Under the pieces are notes generated by a model. That model was given only the letters and a program-made list of their open reading frames with translations. It did not search any database and was not told the origin of the DNA. From Neisseria sp. oral taxon 014 str. F0314 (lineage in GTDB: Bacteria; Pseudomonadota; Gammaproteobacteria; Burkholderiales; Neisseriaceae), in assembly GCF_005886145.1 (NCBI RefSeq), contig NZ_CP040504.1, positions 1,860,001 to 1,924,000 on the forward strand: a stretch of 64,000 nt of DNA, in the 5' to 3' direction. A program made the translations under genes and the position numbers. The number at the start of each line of letters is the position of its first letter. The stretch's first letter is position 1. Below, piece after piece: positions 41,226-52,009 of this stretch.

Positions 41226-42036
41226 CTGGGCCAACCCGTATATCTGGATTCTGCTGGCGGTATTGCTCGCCACCGGCGCACTCGGTTTTTACGACGACTG
41301 GCGCAAAGTCGTCTATAAAGACCCCAACGGCGTTTCCGCCAAATTCAAAATGGTGTGGCAGTCGAGCGTTGCCATCTTGGCGGGCGTGTTTCTGTTTTAC
41401 GCCGCCGAACTGCCGTCCAGTACGGCCTTTATCGTACCGTTTCTCAAACAAATCGCCTATCCGCTCGGCGGCGTCGGTTTTGTCGTGCTGACCTATTTCG
41501 TGATTGTCGGCACATCCAACGCCGTCAACCTGACCGACGGCTTGGACGGTTTGGCCGCATTTCCCGTTGTTTTGGTGGCGGGCGGTTTGGCGATTTTCGC
41601 CTATGCCAGCGGCCATGCCCAGTTTGCCCAATACCTGCAACTGCCCTATGTGGCCGGCGCCAACGAAGTCGTCGTCTTCTGCGCCGCCATGTGCGGCGCC
41701 TGCCTCGGCTTTTTATGGTTCAACGCCTATCCCGCCCAAGTCTTTATGGGCGACGTCGGCGCCTTGGCACTCGGTGCCGCACTTGGTACGGTGGCGGTCA
41801 TTGTGCGGCAGGAAATCGTTTTATTCATCATGGGCGGTTTGTTCGTCGTCGAAGCCGTATCGGTGATGTTGCAGGTCGGCTGGTACAAACGCACCAAAAA
41901 ACGCATTTTCCTGATGGCGCCCATCCACCACCATTATGAACAAAAGGGTTGGAAAGAAACCCAAGTCGTCGTCCGCTTCTGGATTATTACCATCGTGTTG
42001 GTACTGGTCGGATTGAGTACGCTGAAAATCCGCTAA
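40954..42036 (+). CDS. mraY: phospho-N-acetylmuramoyl-pentapeptide-transferase MraY
   Basis: Makes lipid I from UDP-MurNAc-pentapeptide and undecaprenyl phosphate. 360 residues, ten transmembrane segments, the usual length. Signature loops: TPTMGG near 74-79, GFYDDWRKV with the Asp pair near 117-119, [13 protein letters not shown] near 195-207, and the C-terminal [13 protein letters not shown] near 322-334. The ATG at 40954 has AGAAGGAAG upstream. Confidence 0.97.
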   Translation: MFVWLSHLSDWLSALNVFQYTTFRAVMAALTALVFSLLLGPWTIRKLTQLKVGQAVRTDGPQTHLIKNGTPTMGGSLILTAIAVSTLLWGNWANPYIWILLAVLLATGALGFYDDWRKVVYKDPNGVSAKFKMVWQSSVAILAGVFLFYAAELPSSTAFIVPFLKQIAYPLGGVGFVVLTYFVIVGTSNAVNLTDGLDGLAAFPVVLVAGGLAIFAYASGHAQFAQYLQLPYVAGANEVVVFCAAMCGACLGFLWFNAYPAQVFMGDVGALALGAALGTVAVIVRQEIVLFIMGGLFVVEAVSVMLQVGWYKRTKKRIFLMAPIHHHYEQKGWKETQVVVRFWIITIVLVLVGLSTLKIR

Positions 42037-42051
42037 AATTACAAACTGGTT

Positions 42052-42080
42052 TTCAGACGGCCTTAAAGAGGCCGTCTGAA
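42052..42080. repeat. outward DUS pair between mraY and murD
   Basis: TTCAGACGGCCT (42052-42063) and AGGCCGTCTGAA (42069-42080), five bases apart. They form a hairpin and may attenuate transcription into murD. Confidence 0.6.
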
Positions 42081-42096
42081 AACCGAGGCAAAGAAA

Positions 42097-43434
42097 ATGA
42101 CTTTCCAAAACAAAAAAATCCTCGTCGCCGGACTTGGCGGTACGGGTATTTCCATGATTGCCTATCTGCGCAAAAACGGCGCGGAGGTGGCTGCGTATGA
42201 TGCGGAGCTGAAGCCCGAGCGCGTGTCGCAAATCGGCAAGATGTTTGACGGGCTGGTGTTTTACACGGGTCGTCTGAAAGATGCGCTGGACAACGGTTTC
42301 GATATTCTGGCGCTCAGTCCCGGCATCAGTGAGCGTCAGCCGGATATCGAGGCGTTCAAGCAAAACGGCGGGCGCGTGTTGGGCGACATCGAATTGCTGG
42401 CGGACATTGTGAACCGCCGCGGCGACAAGGTGATTGCGATTACCGGCAGCAACGGCAAAACCACGGTAACGAGCCTCGTGGGCTATCTCTGCATCAAGTG
42501 CGGGCTGGATACCGTCATTGCGGGCAATATCGGCACGCCGGTTTTGGAGGCGGAATTGCAGCGCGAAGGTAAAAAGGCGGATGTGTGGGTGTTGGAGCTT
42601 TCCAGCTTCCAACTGGAAAACACCGAAAGCCTGCGCCCGACTGCGGCGACGGTGCTGAACATTTCCGAAGACCATCTCGACCGCTACGACGATTTGCTCG
42701 ACTACGCGCATACCAAAGCCAAGATTTTCCGTGGCGATGGCGTGCAGGTTTTGAATTCAGACGACGTGTTCTGCCGCGCCATGAAACGCGCCGGGCGCGA
42801 GGTGAAATGGTTTTCGTTGGAACAAGAAGCCGATTTTTGGCTGGAACGCGAGACAGGCCGTCTGAAACAAGGCAATGAAGATTTGATTGCCACGCAAGAC
42901 ATCCCGCTGCAAGGTCTGCACAACGCCGCCAACGTTATGGCTGCCGTTGCCTTGTGCGAAGCCGTCGGTTTGCCGCGCGAAGCATTGATTGAACACGTCA
43001 AAACCTTCCAAGGCCTGCCGCACCGCGTGGAAAAAATCGGCGAGAAAAACGGCGTGGTGTTCATCGACGACAGCAAAGGTACGAACGTCGGTGCGACTGC
43101 CGCTGCGATTGCCGGTTTGCAAAATCCGCTCTTCGTGATTTTGGGCGGCATGGGCAAAGGGCAGGACTTCACGCCCCTGCGCGACGCGCTTGCCGGCAAG
43201 GCAAAAGGCGTGTTCCTGATCGGTGTCGATGCGCCGCAAATCCGCCGAGATTTGGACGGCTGCGGTCTGAATATGACCGACTGCGCTACTTTGGAAGAAG
43301 CGGTTCAGACGGCATACGCCCAAGCCGAAGCGGGCGATATCGTGCTGCTCAGCCCCGCCTGCGCGAGCTTCGATATGTTCAAAGGCTATGCACACCGTTC
43401 GGAAGTGTTTATCGAGGCGTTTAAGGCTTTGTGA
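42097..43434 (+). CDS. murD: UDP-MurNAc-alanine--D-glutamate ligase MurD
   Basis: Adds D-glutamate to UDP-MurNAc-L-Ala. 445 residues. GLGGTGISM at 13-21 in the UDP-binding domain, P-loop GSNGKTT near 117-123, [11 protein letters not shown] near 188-198, and the C-terminal [20 protein letters not shown] stretch near 414-433. A DUS is read as TGRLKQG. Start is the only suitable ATG. Confidence 0.96.
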   Translation: MTFQNKKILVAGLGGTGISMIAYLRKNGAEVAAYDAELKPERVSQIGKMFDGLVFYTGRLKDALDNGFDILALSPGISERQPDIEAFKQNGGRVLGDIELLADIVNRRGDKVIAITGSNGKTTVTSLVGYLCIKCGLDTVIAGNIGTPVLEAELQREGKKADVWVLELSSFQLENTESLRPTAATVLNISEDHLDRYDDLLDYAHTKAKIFRGDGVQVLNSDDVFCRAMKRAGREVKWFSLEQEADFWLERETGRLKQGNEDLIATQDIPLQGLHNAANVMAAVALCEAVGLPREALIEHVKTFQGLPHRVEKIGEKNGVVFIDDSKGTNVGATAAAIAGLQNPLFVILGGMGKGQDFTPLRDALAGKAKGVFLIGVDAPQIRRDLDGCGLNMTDCATLEEAVQTAYAQAEAGDIVLLSPACASFDMFKGYAHRSEVFIEAFKAL

Positions 43435-43474
43435 GGCCGTCTGAAACATTATTTGCAATTACATATAAATTATT

Positions 43475-44635
43475 ATGAAAAGCATCTCCAAATTCCTTGA
43501 CCGTTCTATCGTGCGCAGCGGCCAGAAAATAGATATGTCGCTGCTGTGGATGGTCGTCCTGATGACGGCGTTCAGTCTGATGATGATTTATTCCGCTTCG
43601 ATTGCCTATGCGGCAGGCGAAGAGGGAACCAAATGGTCGTTTGTCCTCAAGCAAGCTGCGTTTGTGGCGGGAAGCGTGGCGGTTTGCGGCGGCGCGGCGC
43701 TGTTTATGCCGATGTACCGCTGGAAGAAATTTACACCGTGGTACCTGATAGGCTGTTTCGTGCTGTTGTGCGCGGTGCTGGTGCTCGGGCGCGAAATCAA
43801 CGGTGCGCGCCGCTGGATACACTTGGGGCCGGTCAACCTGCAACCGACGGAGATGTTCAAGCTGGCGGTGGTGCTTTATCTGTCCAGCTTCTTTACCCGT
43901 CGGGTGGAAGTTCTGAAACAGGCGAAGAAAATCCTGTTTCCCGGTGCGGTGGTGGGTATCGGGTTGGCACTGATGATGTTGCAGCCGGACTTCGGTTCGT
44001 TCGTGGTGGTTACGGTGGTGGCGATGGGAATGTTGTTTCTGGCGGGGTTCCCGTGGAAGTATTTTGTGATGATGCTGGCCGCAGCGATGACGGGTATGGT
44101 CAGCCTGATTGCCGTTGCACCGTACCGGATGGCGCGCGTGTCGGCGTTTCTCAACCCGTGGGAGGATCCGTTGGGCAAAGGCTATCAGCTCACCCATTCG
44201 CTGATGGCGATTGCGCGCGGCGAATGGTTCGGCGTGGGGCTGGGTGCCAGTCTGGAAAAACGATTTTATCTGCCGGAGGCGCATACTGATTTTATTTTCG
44301 CCGTTATCGGCGAAGAGTTCGGCTTTATGGGAATGTGCCTGCTGGTATTCTGCTACGGCTGGCTGGTGTTCCGTGCGTTTTCCATCGGCAAGCAGGCGCG
44401 GGATTTGGAGTTGTTTTTCAGTGCGTATGTGGCCAAAGGCATCGGCATCTGGCTGGGTATACAGAGCTTTTTCAATATCGGCGTCAATATCGGTATCCTG
44501 CCGACCAAAGGACTGCCGCTGCCGTTGATGTCTTACGGCGGTTCGTCGGTGGTCGTGATGCTGTTGTGCATGACCCTGCTGTTGCGTATCGATTATGAAA
44601 ACCGCCAGAAAATGCGCGGTTACCAAGTGGAGTAA
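43475..44635 (+). CDS. ftsW: septal peptidoglycan glycosyltransferase FtsW (SEDS family)
   Basis: SEDS glycan polymerase working with FtsI at the septum. 386 residues, about ten transmembrane helices. Catalytic-region motif GREINGARRWI near 108-118 and NLQPTEMFKLA near 122-133; C-terminal LPLPLMSYGGSSVVVMLL near 347-364. Follows murD after 40 bases; murG begins three bases after its stop. Confidence 0.95.
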   Translation: MKSISKFLDRSIVRSGQKIDMSLLWMVVLMTAFSLMMIYSASIAYAAGEEGTKWSFVLKQAAFVAGSVAVCGGAALFMPMYRWKKFTPWYLIGCFVLLCAVLVLGREINGARRWIHLGPVNLQPTEMFKLAVVLYLSSFFTRRVEVLKQAKKILFPGAVVGIGLALMMLQPDFGSFVVVTVVAMGMLFLAGFPWKYFVMMLAAAMTGMVSLIAVAPYRMARVSAFLNPWEDPLGKGYQLTHSLMAIARGEWFGVGLGASLEKRFYLPEAHTDFIFAVIGEEFGFMGMCLLVFCYGWLVFRAFSIGKQARDLELFFSAYVAKGIGIWLGIQSFFNIGVNIGILPTKGLPLPLMSYGGSSVVVMLLCMTLLLRIDYENRQKMRGYQVE

Positions 44636-44638
44636 ATT

Positions 44639-45709
44639 ATGGGTGGTAAAACTTTCATGCTGATGGCGGGCGGTACCGGCGGCCATATTTTCCCCGCGCT
44701 GGCGGTGGCGGACTCATTACGCGCGCGCGGCCATCATGTGATTTGGCTGGGCAGCGAAGGCTCGATGGAAGAGCGCATCGTGCCGCAATACGACGACATC
44801 CTGCTCGAAACGCTGGCGATTAAAGGCGTGCGCGGCAACGGCATCAAACGCAAGCTGATGCTGCCGTTTACTTTGTATAAAACCGTCCGCGAAGCGCAGC
44901 GGATTATCCGGAAACACCGCGTCGAGTGTGTCATCGGTTTCGGCGGCTTCGTTACTTTCCCCGGCGGCTTGGCGGCGAAGCTCTTGGGCGTGCCGATTGT
45001 GATTCACGAACAAAACGCCGTGGCAGGGTTGTCCAACCGACAACTGTCGCGCTGGGCGAAGCGGGTGTTATACGCTTTTCCGAAAGCGTTCAGTCACGAA
45101 GGCGGCTTGGTCGGCAACCCCGTCCGCGCCGATATTGCCAACCTGCCCGCGCCTGCCGAACGTTTTGCAGAGCGCGAAGGCCGTCTGAAAATCCTGGTGG
45201 TCGGCGGCAGTTTGGGCGCAGACGTTTTGAATAAAACCGTTCCACAGGCGTTGGCTTTGCTGCCCGACGATGCGCGCCCGCAGATGTATCACCAATCGGG
45301 TCGAGGCAAGCTGGGCAGCTTGCAGGCGGATTACGACGCGCTGGGCGTAAAAGCCGAATGCGTGGAATTTATTACCGACATGGTGTCCGCCTACCGCGAT
45401 GCCGATTTGGTGATTTGCCGTGCCGGCGCGCTGACGATTGCCGAGTTGACGGCAGCGGGGCTGGGCGCGCTGCTGGTGCCGTATCCTTACGCCGTCGATG
45501 ACCACCAAACCGCCAACGCGCGTTTTATGGTGCAGGCGGAGGCGGGCCTGCTGTTGCCGCAAACCCAGTTGACAGCGGAAAAACTCGCCGAAATCTTAGG
45601 CGGTTTGAACCGCGAGAAATGCCTGAAATGGGCGGAAAACGCCCGCACGCTGGCTTTGCCGCACAGCGCGGACGATGTGGCTGAAATCGCAATAGAAACA
45701 ATATCGTAA
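44639..45709 (+). CDS. murG: lipid II synthase MurG (GlcNAc transferase)
   Basis: Transfers GlcNAc from UDP-GlcNAc to lipid I to give lipid II. 356 residues. GGTGGHIFPALA loop at 10-21, second glycine loop GGSLGADVLN near 188-197, and the donor-site CRAGALTIAELTAAG near 260-274. GGFVTFPGG (near 101) belongs to the membrane-contact region. A DUS is read as EGRLKIL near 180. Confidence 0.96.
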   Translation: MGGKTFMLMAGGTGGHIFPALAVADSLRARGHHVIWLGSEGSMEERIVPQYDDILLETLAIKGVRGNGIKRKLMLPFTLYKTVREAQRIIRKHRVECVIGFGGFVTFPGGLAAKLLGVPIVIHEQNAVAGLSNRQLSRWAKRVLYAFPKAFSHEGGLVGNPVRADIANLPAPAERFAEREGRLKILVVGGSLGADVLNKTVPQALALLPDDARPQMYHQSGRGKLGSLQADYDALGVKAECVEFITDMVSAYRDADLVICRAGALTIAELTAAGLGALLVPYPYAVDDHQTANARFMVQAEAGLLLPQTQLTAEKLAEILGGLNREKCLKWAENARTLALPHSADDVAEIAIETIS

Positions 45710-45853
45710 GGCCGTCTGAAATAGCGGAGTGGGAAAGGTGCTGAAATAATAAGCAATGTTAATTATTCTTTACGCTAAAACCATAGCGTAGAACGCCGCA
45801 GCCCTTTAAAATAACGACTTTACGCGTAATTACGCCCATCGGAACACGAAATT

Positions 45854-47263
45854 ATGATGAAAAACAGAGTAACCAATATCCATTTTGTCGGTATCGGCGG
45901 TTCGGGTATGAGCGGCATTGCCGAAGTTTTACACAATTTGGGTTTTAAAATCTCCGGTTCCGATCAGGCGAAAAACGCCGCTACCGAACATCTGAGCAGT
46001 TTGGGGATACAGGTTTATCCCGGCCATACCGCTGAACACGTCAACGGTGCCGATGTGGTGGTTACTTCCACTGCGGTGAAAAAAGACAATCCGGAAGTGG
46101 TGGCCGCTAATGAACAGCAGATTCCGGTAATTCCGCGCGCGCTGATGCTGGCTGAATTGATGCGTTTCCGCGACGGCATCGCTATTGCCGGTACGCACGG
46201 CAAAACCACCACTACCAGTCTGACGGCATCCATTCTCGGTGCGGCGGGGTTAGACCCGACTTTTGTTATCGGCGGCAAACTGAATGCCGCAGGAACCAAC
46301 GCGCGTTTGGGCAAAGGCGAATACATCGTTGCCGAGGCCGATGAGTCAGACGCCTCATTCCTGCATCTGACCCCGATTATGTCCGTCGTAACCAATATCG
46401 ACGAAGACCATATGGATACCTACGGGCACAGCGTTGAAAAACTGCATCAGGCTTTTGTAGATTTTATCCACCGTATGCCGTTCTACGGCAAAGCGTTTTT
46501 ATGCGTCGACAGCGCACACGTACGCGCTATTCTGCCCAAAGTGAGCAAACCCTACGCCACTTACGGATTGGACGATACCGCCGATATTTACGCGACCGAT
46601 ATTGAAAATATCGGCGCGCAGATGAAATTCACCGTTCACGTCAACATGAAAGGACACGAGCGGAAAACATTCGGCGTAGTCTTAAATATGCCCGGCCGCC
46701 ATAATGTATTGAACGCATTGGCTGCCATCGGTGTGGCACTTGAAGTCGGCGCGCCCGTTGAAGCCATTCAGCAAGGATTGCTCGGCTTTGAGGGCGTCGG
46801 CCGCCGCTTCCAGAAATACGGTGACATCAAACTGCCTAATGGTGGGACGGCACTGGTGGTGGATGATTATGGCCACCATCCGGTCGAAATGGCTGCTACT
46901 TTGGCGGCGGCACGCGGAGCCTATCCTGAAAAACGTCTGGTGTTGGCGTTTCAGCCGCATCGCTATACCCGTACACGCGATTTGTTTGAAGATTTCACTA
47001 AAATCCTGAATACGGTGGACTTATTGGTATTGACCGAAGTTTATGCCGCCGGGGAAGAACCGATTGCCGCTGCCGATTCTCGTGCCTTGGCCCGTGCCAT
47101 CCGCGTTTTGGGCAAATTGGAACCGATTTACTGTGAAAGTGTCAGCGAACTGCCCGCAATGTTGTTGAATGTTTTGCAAGACGGCGACATGGTATTGAAC
47201 ATGGGGGCGGGTAATATCAACAGAGTGCCTACCGCGCTGCTTGAATTGTCGCAGCAAACCTGA
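45854..47263 (+). CDS. murC: UDP-N-acetylmuramate--L-alanine ligase MurC
   Basis: First amino acid ligase of the pathway. 469 residues. [17 protein letters not shown] near 9-26, P-loop [10 protein letters not shown] near 115-124, [10 protein letters not shown] near 173-182, and the [11 protein letters not shown] near 335-345. The start may be either of two consecutive ATGs. A 143-base gap precedes it, so it may have some promoter activity of its own. A visible shift to lower G+C begins around here. Confidence 0.96.
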   Translation: MMKNRVTNIHFVGIGGSGMSGIAEVLHNLGFKISGSDQAKNAATEHLSSLGIQVYPGHTAEHVNGADVVVTSTAVKKDNPEVVAANEQQIPVIPRALMLAELMRFRDGIAIAGTHGKTTTTSLTASILGAAGLDPTFVIGGKLNAAGTNARLGKGEYIVAEADESDASFLHLTPIMSVVTNIDEDHMDTYGHSVEKLHQAFVDFIHRMPFYGKAFLCVDSAHVRAILPKVSKPYATYGLDDTADIYATDIENIGAQMKFTVHVNMKGHERKTFGVVLNMPGRHNVLNALAAIGVALEVGAPVEAIQQGLLGFEGVGRRFQKYGDIKLPNGGTALVVDDYGHHPVEMAATLAAARGAYPEKRLVLAFQPHRYTRTRDLFEDFTKILNTVDLLVLTEVYAAGEEPIAAADSRALARAIRVLGKLEPIYCESVSELPAMLLNVLQDGDMVLNMGAGNINRVPTALLELSQQT

Positions 47264-47397
47264 GTGATGGTTAGCTTGAAAGCTGTCGCGTGCGGGTAGT
47301 TTGCGGGTTGATGGGTCGGTTTTGTCAGCAATGTTCGATTTGACCAGAAGCGGGTAATTGTCCTTGTATGCTGTAAGGCAGATAATTTAAAGCATTG

Positions 47398-47426
47398 ATG
47401 CCGTCTGAAAATCTTTCAGACGGCCT
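47398..47426. terminator. inverted DUS pair between murC and ddl
   Basis: ATGCCGTCTGAA (47398-47409) and TTCAGACGGCCT (47415-47426): one of the few ATG-type copies, giving an 11-bp stem. Confidence 0.6.
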
Positions 47427-47455
47427 GTATCAAAAATAAAGAAAGAATTTTAATA

Positions 47456-48367
47456 ATGCAGAATTTTGGCAAAGTTGCCGTGTTGATGGGCGGTTTTTCC
47501 AGCGAACGCAATGTTTCGTTGGACAGCGGTGCTGCGATTGTCGCCGCATTGAAGGGCAGGGGAGTGGACGCACATGCGTTCGATCCGAAAGAGACGCCTT
47601 TGGCCGATTTGAAAACCCAAGGGTTTCAGACGGCCTTCAACATCTTGCACGGTACCTACGGTGAAGACGGAGTAGTTCAAGGGACCTTGGAGTTGTTCGG
47701 TATCCCTTATACCGGCAGTGGCGTGGCGGCCTCGGCAATCGGCATGGACAAATACCGTTGCAAGTTGATTTGGCAGGCCTTGGGCCTGCCTGTTCCCGAA
47801 TTTGCGGTATTGCGTGAAGATACCGATTTTGAGGCGGTAGAAAAGCGGTTGGGATTGCCAATGTTCGTCAAACCTGCCAATGAAGGCAGTAGCGTTGGGG
47901 TGGTCAAAGTAAAAGAAAAAGGCCGTCTGAAAGACGTGTATGCGGAATTGAAGCATATGAAAGGCGAGATTATCGCCGAACGCTTTATCGGCGGCGGTGA
48001 ATATTCGTGCCCCGTACTCGGAGGCCGCGGCTTGCCTTCGATTCTGATTGTACCCGCAACCGAATTTTACGATTATGAAGCGAAATACAATCGTGATGAT
48101 ACGGTATACCGATGCCCGTCCGATTTGAACGCGGCCGATGAAGAATTAATGCGCGAATTGGCAGTGCGCGGTGCTGAGGCGATTGGTGCAGAAGGGTGCG
48201 TTCGTGTGGACTTCTTAAAAGATTTGGACGGCAAACTCTATCTGTTGGAAATTAATACGCTGCCCGGTATGACCAGCCATAGTCTGGTACCGAAATCTGC
48301 GGCGCAAATCGGTATGGATTTTCCCGATTTGTGTATTGAAATTTTGAAAACAGCTCATGTGGGATGA
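47456..48367 (+). CDS. ddl: D-alanine--D-alanine ligase Ddl
   Basis: ATP-grasp ligase making D-Ala-D-Ala for MurF. 303 residues. VLMGGFSSERNVSLDSG at 9-25, HGTYGEDGVVQG near 62-73, FVKPANEGSSVGV near 140-152, and LLEINTLPGMTSHSLVPK near 263-280. DUS in frame as FQTAFN and KGRLKDV. ftsQ overlaps its end by 11 bases. Confidence 0.96.
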   Translation: MQNFGKVAVLMGGFSSERNVSLDSGAAIVAALKGRGVDAHAFDPKETPLADLKTQGFQTAFNILHGTYGEDGVVQGTLELFGIPYTGSGVAASAIGMDKYRCKLIWQALGLPVPEFAVLREDTDFEAVEKRLGLPMFVKPANEGSSVGVVKVKEKGRLKDVYAELKHMKGEIIAERFIGGGEYSCPVLGGRGLPSILIVPATEFYDYEAKYNRDDTVYRCPSDLNAADEELMRELAVRGAEAIGAEGCVRVDFLKDLDGKLYLLEINTLPGMTSHSLVPKSAAQIGMDFPDLCIEILKTAHVG

Positions 48368-49100
48368 TGCCGGTGCGCTAGGGCGCTTGACTCGTTGGTT
48401 ATTGCTGCTGATGGTTCTGATGCTGTTGGGGGCCGGTGTGGCTTGGATTTACAACTCGCCGTATTTTCCCGTAAAACAGGTGTCCATCCAAGGTAAGCTG
48501 CTGCATACCGACGGCAAACAGTTGCAGGCCATTGCGCACGAATATATGCGCGGCAATATCTTTCGCGCTGATGTTAATGGTGCGCAAACGGCTTTCAGCC
48601 AGTTGCCGTGGATTTCGTCCGCCGCCGTCCGCCGCCGTTTGCCGGATACGGTAGAAATCATTTTAAAAGAACGCGAACCAGTGGCAAAATGGTACGACAT
48701 TGGTCTGGTAGATATGCAGGGTAATGTATTCCCTGCAAAAATTCCTGATAATCTGCCTGTGTTTGAGGGGCAAGAAGGTACCGGTAAGGATATGGTGCAG
48801 CGTTATCGTGAATTTACTGATATTTTGGAACCGCAAGGTTTGAAAATAGGCAAATTGATTTATACGCCGCGTTCGGCGTGGTCGATTGAGTTGGACAACG
48901 GGATTATGATACGCCTCGGGCGCGAAAACGAAATCTTTCGTCTGCAACGGTTTGCAGGAATTTGGCCGAGTTTATTGAAAAAACACGAAAACCGCTTGGC
49001 TTATGTCGATATGCGTTATAAAGACGGCTTTGCCGTGCGCTACAGCAAACCATTGGATGAACCTTCTGAAAAAGAGGTTCAGGAACAAACATCTAATTGA
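48357..49100 (+). CDS. ftsQ: cell division protein FtsQ
   Basis: Bitopic divisome protein linking FtsL/FtsB. 247 residues: short cytoplasmic part, transmembrane helix at about 12-32, POTRA domain (about 40-110: FPVKQVSIQGKLLHTDGKQL), then the beta domain. ATG overlaps the ddl end. The C-terminal tail is charged (EPSEKEVQEQTSN). Confidence 0.93.
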   Translation: MWDDAGALGRLTRWLLLLMVLMLLGAGVAWIYNSPYFPVKQVSIQGKLLHTDGKQLQAIAHEYMRGNIFRADVNGAQTAFSQLPWISSAAVRRRLPDTVEIILKEREPVAKWYDIGLVDMQGNVFPAKIPDNLPVFEGQEGTGKDMVQRYREFTDILEPQGLKIGKLIYTPRSAWSIELDNGIMIRLGRENEIFRLQRFAGIWPSLLKKHENRLAYVDMRYKDGFAVRYSKPLDEPSEKEVQEQTSN

Positions 49101-49114
49101 ATGAATGGGAAATT

Positions 49115-50359
49115 ATGGAACAACAAGGTAAATATATCAGTGCACTGGACATTGGTACGTCAAAAGTTATCGCACTTATCGGAGAAGTCCAAGAGGATAA
49201 CGAAATTCACATCGTCGGTTTGGGGCAGGCACCTTCGCGCGGCCTGAAAGCAGGCATGGTGACCAATATTGATGCGACTGCACAGGCCATCAGACAGGCA
49301 GTTAATGAAGCTGAGTTGATGGCAGATACCAAAATTTCCCACGTTACTACGGGCATCGCCGGCAACCATATTCGAAGCCTGAATTCCCAAGGTGTAGTTA
49401 AAATTAAAGACGGAGAAGTCAGCCAAGCGGATATAGACCGCGCCATTGAAACGGCTAAGGCAGTCAATATCCCGCCTGACCATAATATCCTACATACGGT
49501 CGTGCAAGAATACATTATTGACAACCAACCTGGAGTCAAAGAGCCCATCGGTATGAGCGGTGTGCGTTTGGATACCCGCGTCCATATTATCACCGGTGCA
49601 ATTACCGCGTTGCAGAATATCCAAAAATGTATCCATCGTTGCGGCCTGCAAATGGATCAGATTATGTTGCAGCCTCTGGCCAGCGGGCAGGCGGTTTTAA
49701 CCGAAGATGAAAAAGATTTAGGTGTGTGTGTGATTGACATCGGCGGTGGTACCACTGACATTGCTGTCTATACTAATGGGGCTATCCGACATACTGCCGT
49801 CATACCGGTTGCAGGGGATTTGATTACCAAAGATTTAGCACAAGCTCTGCGTACGCCACACAGTGCTGCTGAATATATCAAAATTCATTACGGCGTGGCT
49901 ATGCCAACAATGGACGGCTTGGATGAGATGGTGGAAGTCCCCAGTGTCGGCGACCGACAACCCCGCCAGATTTCCCGTCGTGTGCTGGCTAGTGTGATTG
50001 GTCCGCGGGTAGAGGAAATTTTAGAATTGACCTTGAATGAGTTACGTCGTTCGGGATTTCCTGAAGAGGTGCTGACCTCAGGCATTGTTTTGACCGGCGG
50101 AGCATCTATGCTGACCGGCATCGTAGAGTTGGCCGAAGAAGTATTCAATCTGCCTGCCCGCATTGGAGTGCCGCAGGAAATGGGTGGAGTGTCCGAACGT
50201 ATCCGTAATCCTCGTTATGCTACTGCTATCGGTTTGTTGCAGGCAGCCAGAGGTGAGGAAGACGGTACTGCTGTGGCAGGAGCGGTTGCCGTTAGTGAGC
50301 AAGGGCCTAAAGTCAGCTTATGGTCTAGATTCCAAAAATGGCTGAAAGATAATTTCTAA
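49115..50359 (+). CDS. ftsA: cell division protein FtsA
   Basis: Actin-like ATPase tethering FtsZ to the membrane. 414 residues. ALDIGTSKVIALIGEVQ at about 9-26 (phosphate 1), VIDIGGGTTDIAVYTNG near 205-222 (phosphate 2), GIVLTGGASMLTGIVELAE near 327-345 (adenosine), and the C-terminal amphipathic helix WSRFQKWLKDNF. The ATG at 49115 matches the neisserial start MEQQ; a TTG six codons earlier overlaps ftsQ and is less likely. Confidence 0.95.
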   Translation: MEQQGKYISALDIGTSKVIALIGEVQEDNEIHIVGLGQAPSRGLKAGMVTNIDATAQAIRQAVNEAELMADTKISHVTTGIAGNHIRSLNSQGVVKIKDGEVSQADIDRAIETAKAVNIPPDHNILHTVVQEYIIDNQPGVKEPIGMSGVRLDTRVHIITGAITALQNIQKCIHRCGLQMDQIMLQPLASGQAVLTEDEKDLGVCVIDIGGGTTDIAVYTNGAIRHTAVIPVAGDLITKDLAQALRTPHSAAEYIKIHYGVAMPTMDGLDEMVEVPSVGDRQPRQISRRVLASVIGPRVEEILELTLNELRRSGFPEEVLTSGIVLTGGASMLTGIVELAEEVFNLPARIGVPQEMGGVSERIRNPRYATAIGLLQAARGEEDGTAVAGAVAVSEQGPKVSLWSRFQKWLKDNF

Positions 50360-50659
50360 AATTAATTCGGTTGAACATTATGAAGCATCTCTGAATGGAA
50401 TAAATAACGATATTTGGAGATGCTTTAATTCTATCTGAATAAAAAATAGAATAACTAGAAATGAAAATAATGCAGTTAATTTGGGTGGAATAGACGAGGT
50501 GGTTAGAATTGTATGTTTTTTGTTAAAAATATGAGATTTGAAAAATGCTATAAGGGTAAAAACGAGAAGAATTTTGCCAGTAGCTTAAGACTTCTTATAT
50601 AATATAAAAATTAGTTATTTTTGAGCCGTCCTCAATGCAGGGCGCAGAGGAGTATTTGA
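50360..50659. other. AT-rich gap with the ftsZ promoter
   Basis: 300 bases without a gene, low in G+C. It holds a short imperfect inverted repeat after ftsA (AGCATCTC...GAGATGCT, about 50382-50424) that can act as terminator, and the ftsZ promoter. Confidence 0.65.
50574..50603 (+). promoter_or_regulatory. ftsZ promoter
   Basis: TTGCCA at 50574-50579 and TATAAT at 50598-50603 with an 18-base spacer, 57 bases before the ftsZ ATG. Confidence 0.65.
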
Positions 50660-51868
50660 ATGGAATTGGTTTACGATGTAGTCGAATCGGCTGCAAGCCC
50701 TGCAATTATCAAGGTAATTGGTTTGGGTGGTGGTGGTTGTAATGCCATCAACAATATGATTGAAAACACCATCCAAGGTGTGGAATTTATCAGTGCAAAT
50801 ACAGATGCCCAGTCTCTGGGTAAAAACAATGCGGCAAAACGTATTCAATTAGGTACAAACTTGACCCGTGGTTTGGGTGCGGGCGCAAATCCTGAAATTG
50901 GTCGGGCCGCTGCGCAAGAAGACCGTGAAGCGATTGAAGATGCGATTCACGGTGCAAATATGTTGTTCATTACTACCGGTATGGGTGGCGGTACCGGTAC
51001 AGGTGCGGCTCCAGTTGTAGCGGAAATTGCCAAGGAAATGGGTATTCTAACCGTAGCGGTTGTGACCCGTCCGTTTGGTTATGAAGGCAAGCGTGTTCAT
51101 ATCGCCCAAGTGGGTTTAGAGCAGTTAAAAAGTCAAGTTGATTCTTTGATTATCATCCCTAATGACAAATTGATGACTGCATTGGGTGAAGACGTGACTA
51201 TGCGTGAAGCGTTCCGTGCAGCAGACAATGTATTGCGTGATGCAGTTGCAGGTATTTCCGAAGTGGTTACCCGTCCGGGATTTATCAACTTGGACTTCGC
51301 CGACGTGAAAAACGTTATGGGTATCAAAGGCATTGCCATGATGGGATCAGGTTATTCGCAAGGAATTGACCGTGCGCGTTTAGCTACCGAACATGCTATT
51401 TCCAGCCCACTGCTTGATAATGTTACTTTGGACGGTGCTCGCGGCGTACTGGTAAATATCACTACTGCGCCCGACTGCCTGAAAATGTCGGAATACCGCG
51501 AAATTATGAAAGTCGTAAATGAAAACGCGCATCCTGAGGCAGAGTGCAAATATGGTACCGCTGAAGATGACAGTATGAGCGAAGATGCCATCCGAGTTAC
51601 CATTATCGCAACCGGTTTGAAGGAAAGTAATGATACGAACCAATTCCGTGCTGCAGCGCGTACTCAGCAATTGGTAGGCGGAGCAGATAATGTAACAAGT
51701 CAGCCGCATCAACATCATCAACAAGCCGGTATGGACGGTTTGGTTCGTTCAGGTCGCAATGCACGGAACATGAATTTAACTGCTGCTGATTTCGGTAATC
51801 AATCAGTATTGGATGATTTTGAAATCCCTGCCATTTTGCGTCGTCAGCATTCAGCATCTGATAAATAA
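50660..51868 (+). CDS. ftsZ: cell division GTPase FtsZ
   Basis: Tubulin-like GTPase forming the Z ring. 402 residues. [13 protein letters not shown] at 22-34, tubulin signature [13 protein letters not shown] near 111-123, T7 loop [11 protein letters not shown] near 213-223, variable linker with His/Gln repeats ([10 protein letters not shown] near 353-362), and the C-terminal [12 protein letters not shown] that binds FtsA and ZipA-type partners. GGAG-type ribosome binding site (GAGGAG) precedes the ATG. Followed by a perfect terminator. Confidence 0.98.
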   Translation: MELVYDVVESAASPAIIKVIGLGGGGCNAINNMIENTIQGVEFISANTDAQSLGKNNAAKRIQLGTNLTRGLGAGANPEIGRAAAQEDREAIEDAIHGANMLFITTGMGGGTGTGAAPVVAEIAKEMGILTVAVVTRPFGYEGKRVHIAQVGLEQLKSQVDSLIIIPNDKLMTALGEDVTMREAFRAADNVLRDAVAGISEVVTRPGFINLDFADVKNVMGIKGIAMMGSGYSQGIDRARLATEHAISSPLLDNVTLDGARGVLVNITTAPDCLKMSEYREIMKVVNENAHPEAECKYGTAEDDSMSEDAIRVTIIATGLKESNDTNQFRAAARTQQLVGGADNVTSQPHQHHQQAGMDGLVRSGRNARNMNLTAADFGNQSVLDDFEIPAILRRQHSASDK

Positions 51869-51878
51869 TGTGAATGTG

Positions 51879-51909
51879 AAAAGATCTGTTCTTTATGAAC
51901 AGATCTTTT
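51879..51909 (+). terminator. ftsZ terminator
   Basis: A perfect 13-bp stem (AAAAGATCTGTTC with its complement) and 5-base loop, ten bases after the ftsZ stop; the stem itself ends in TTTT. A DUS inverted pair follows at 51924-51954. Confidence 0.9.
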
Positions 51910-51923
51910 GGTAATAAGGCTTA

Positions 51924-51954
51924 AGGCCGTCTGAAAATATGGTTCAGACGGCCT
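51924..51954. terminator. inverted DUS pair between ftsZ and murU
   Basis: AGGCCGTCTGAA (51924-51935) and TTCAGACGGCCT (51943-51954). Confidence 0.7.
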
Positions 51955-52009
51955 CATTTCTGCTATTCAATACTTTTAATGGGTTGATGGCGGATAGGTA
52001 TCTATATTA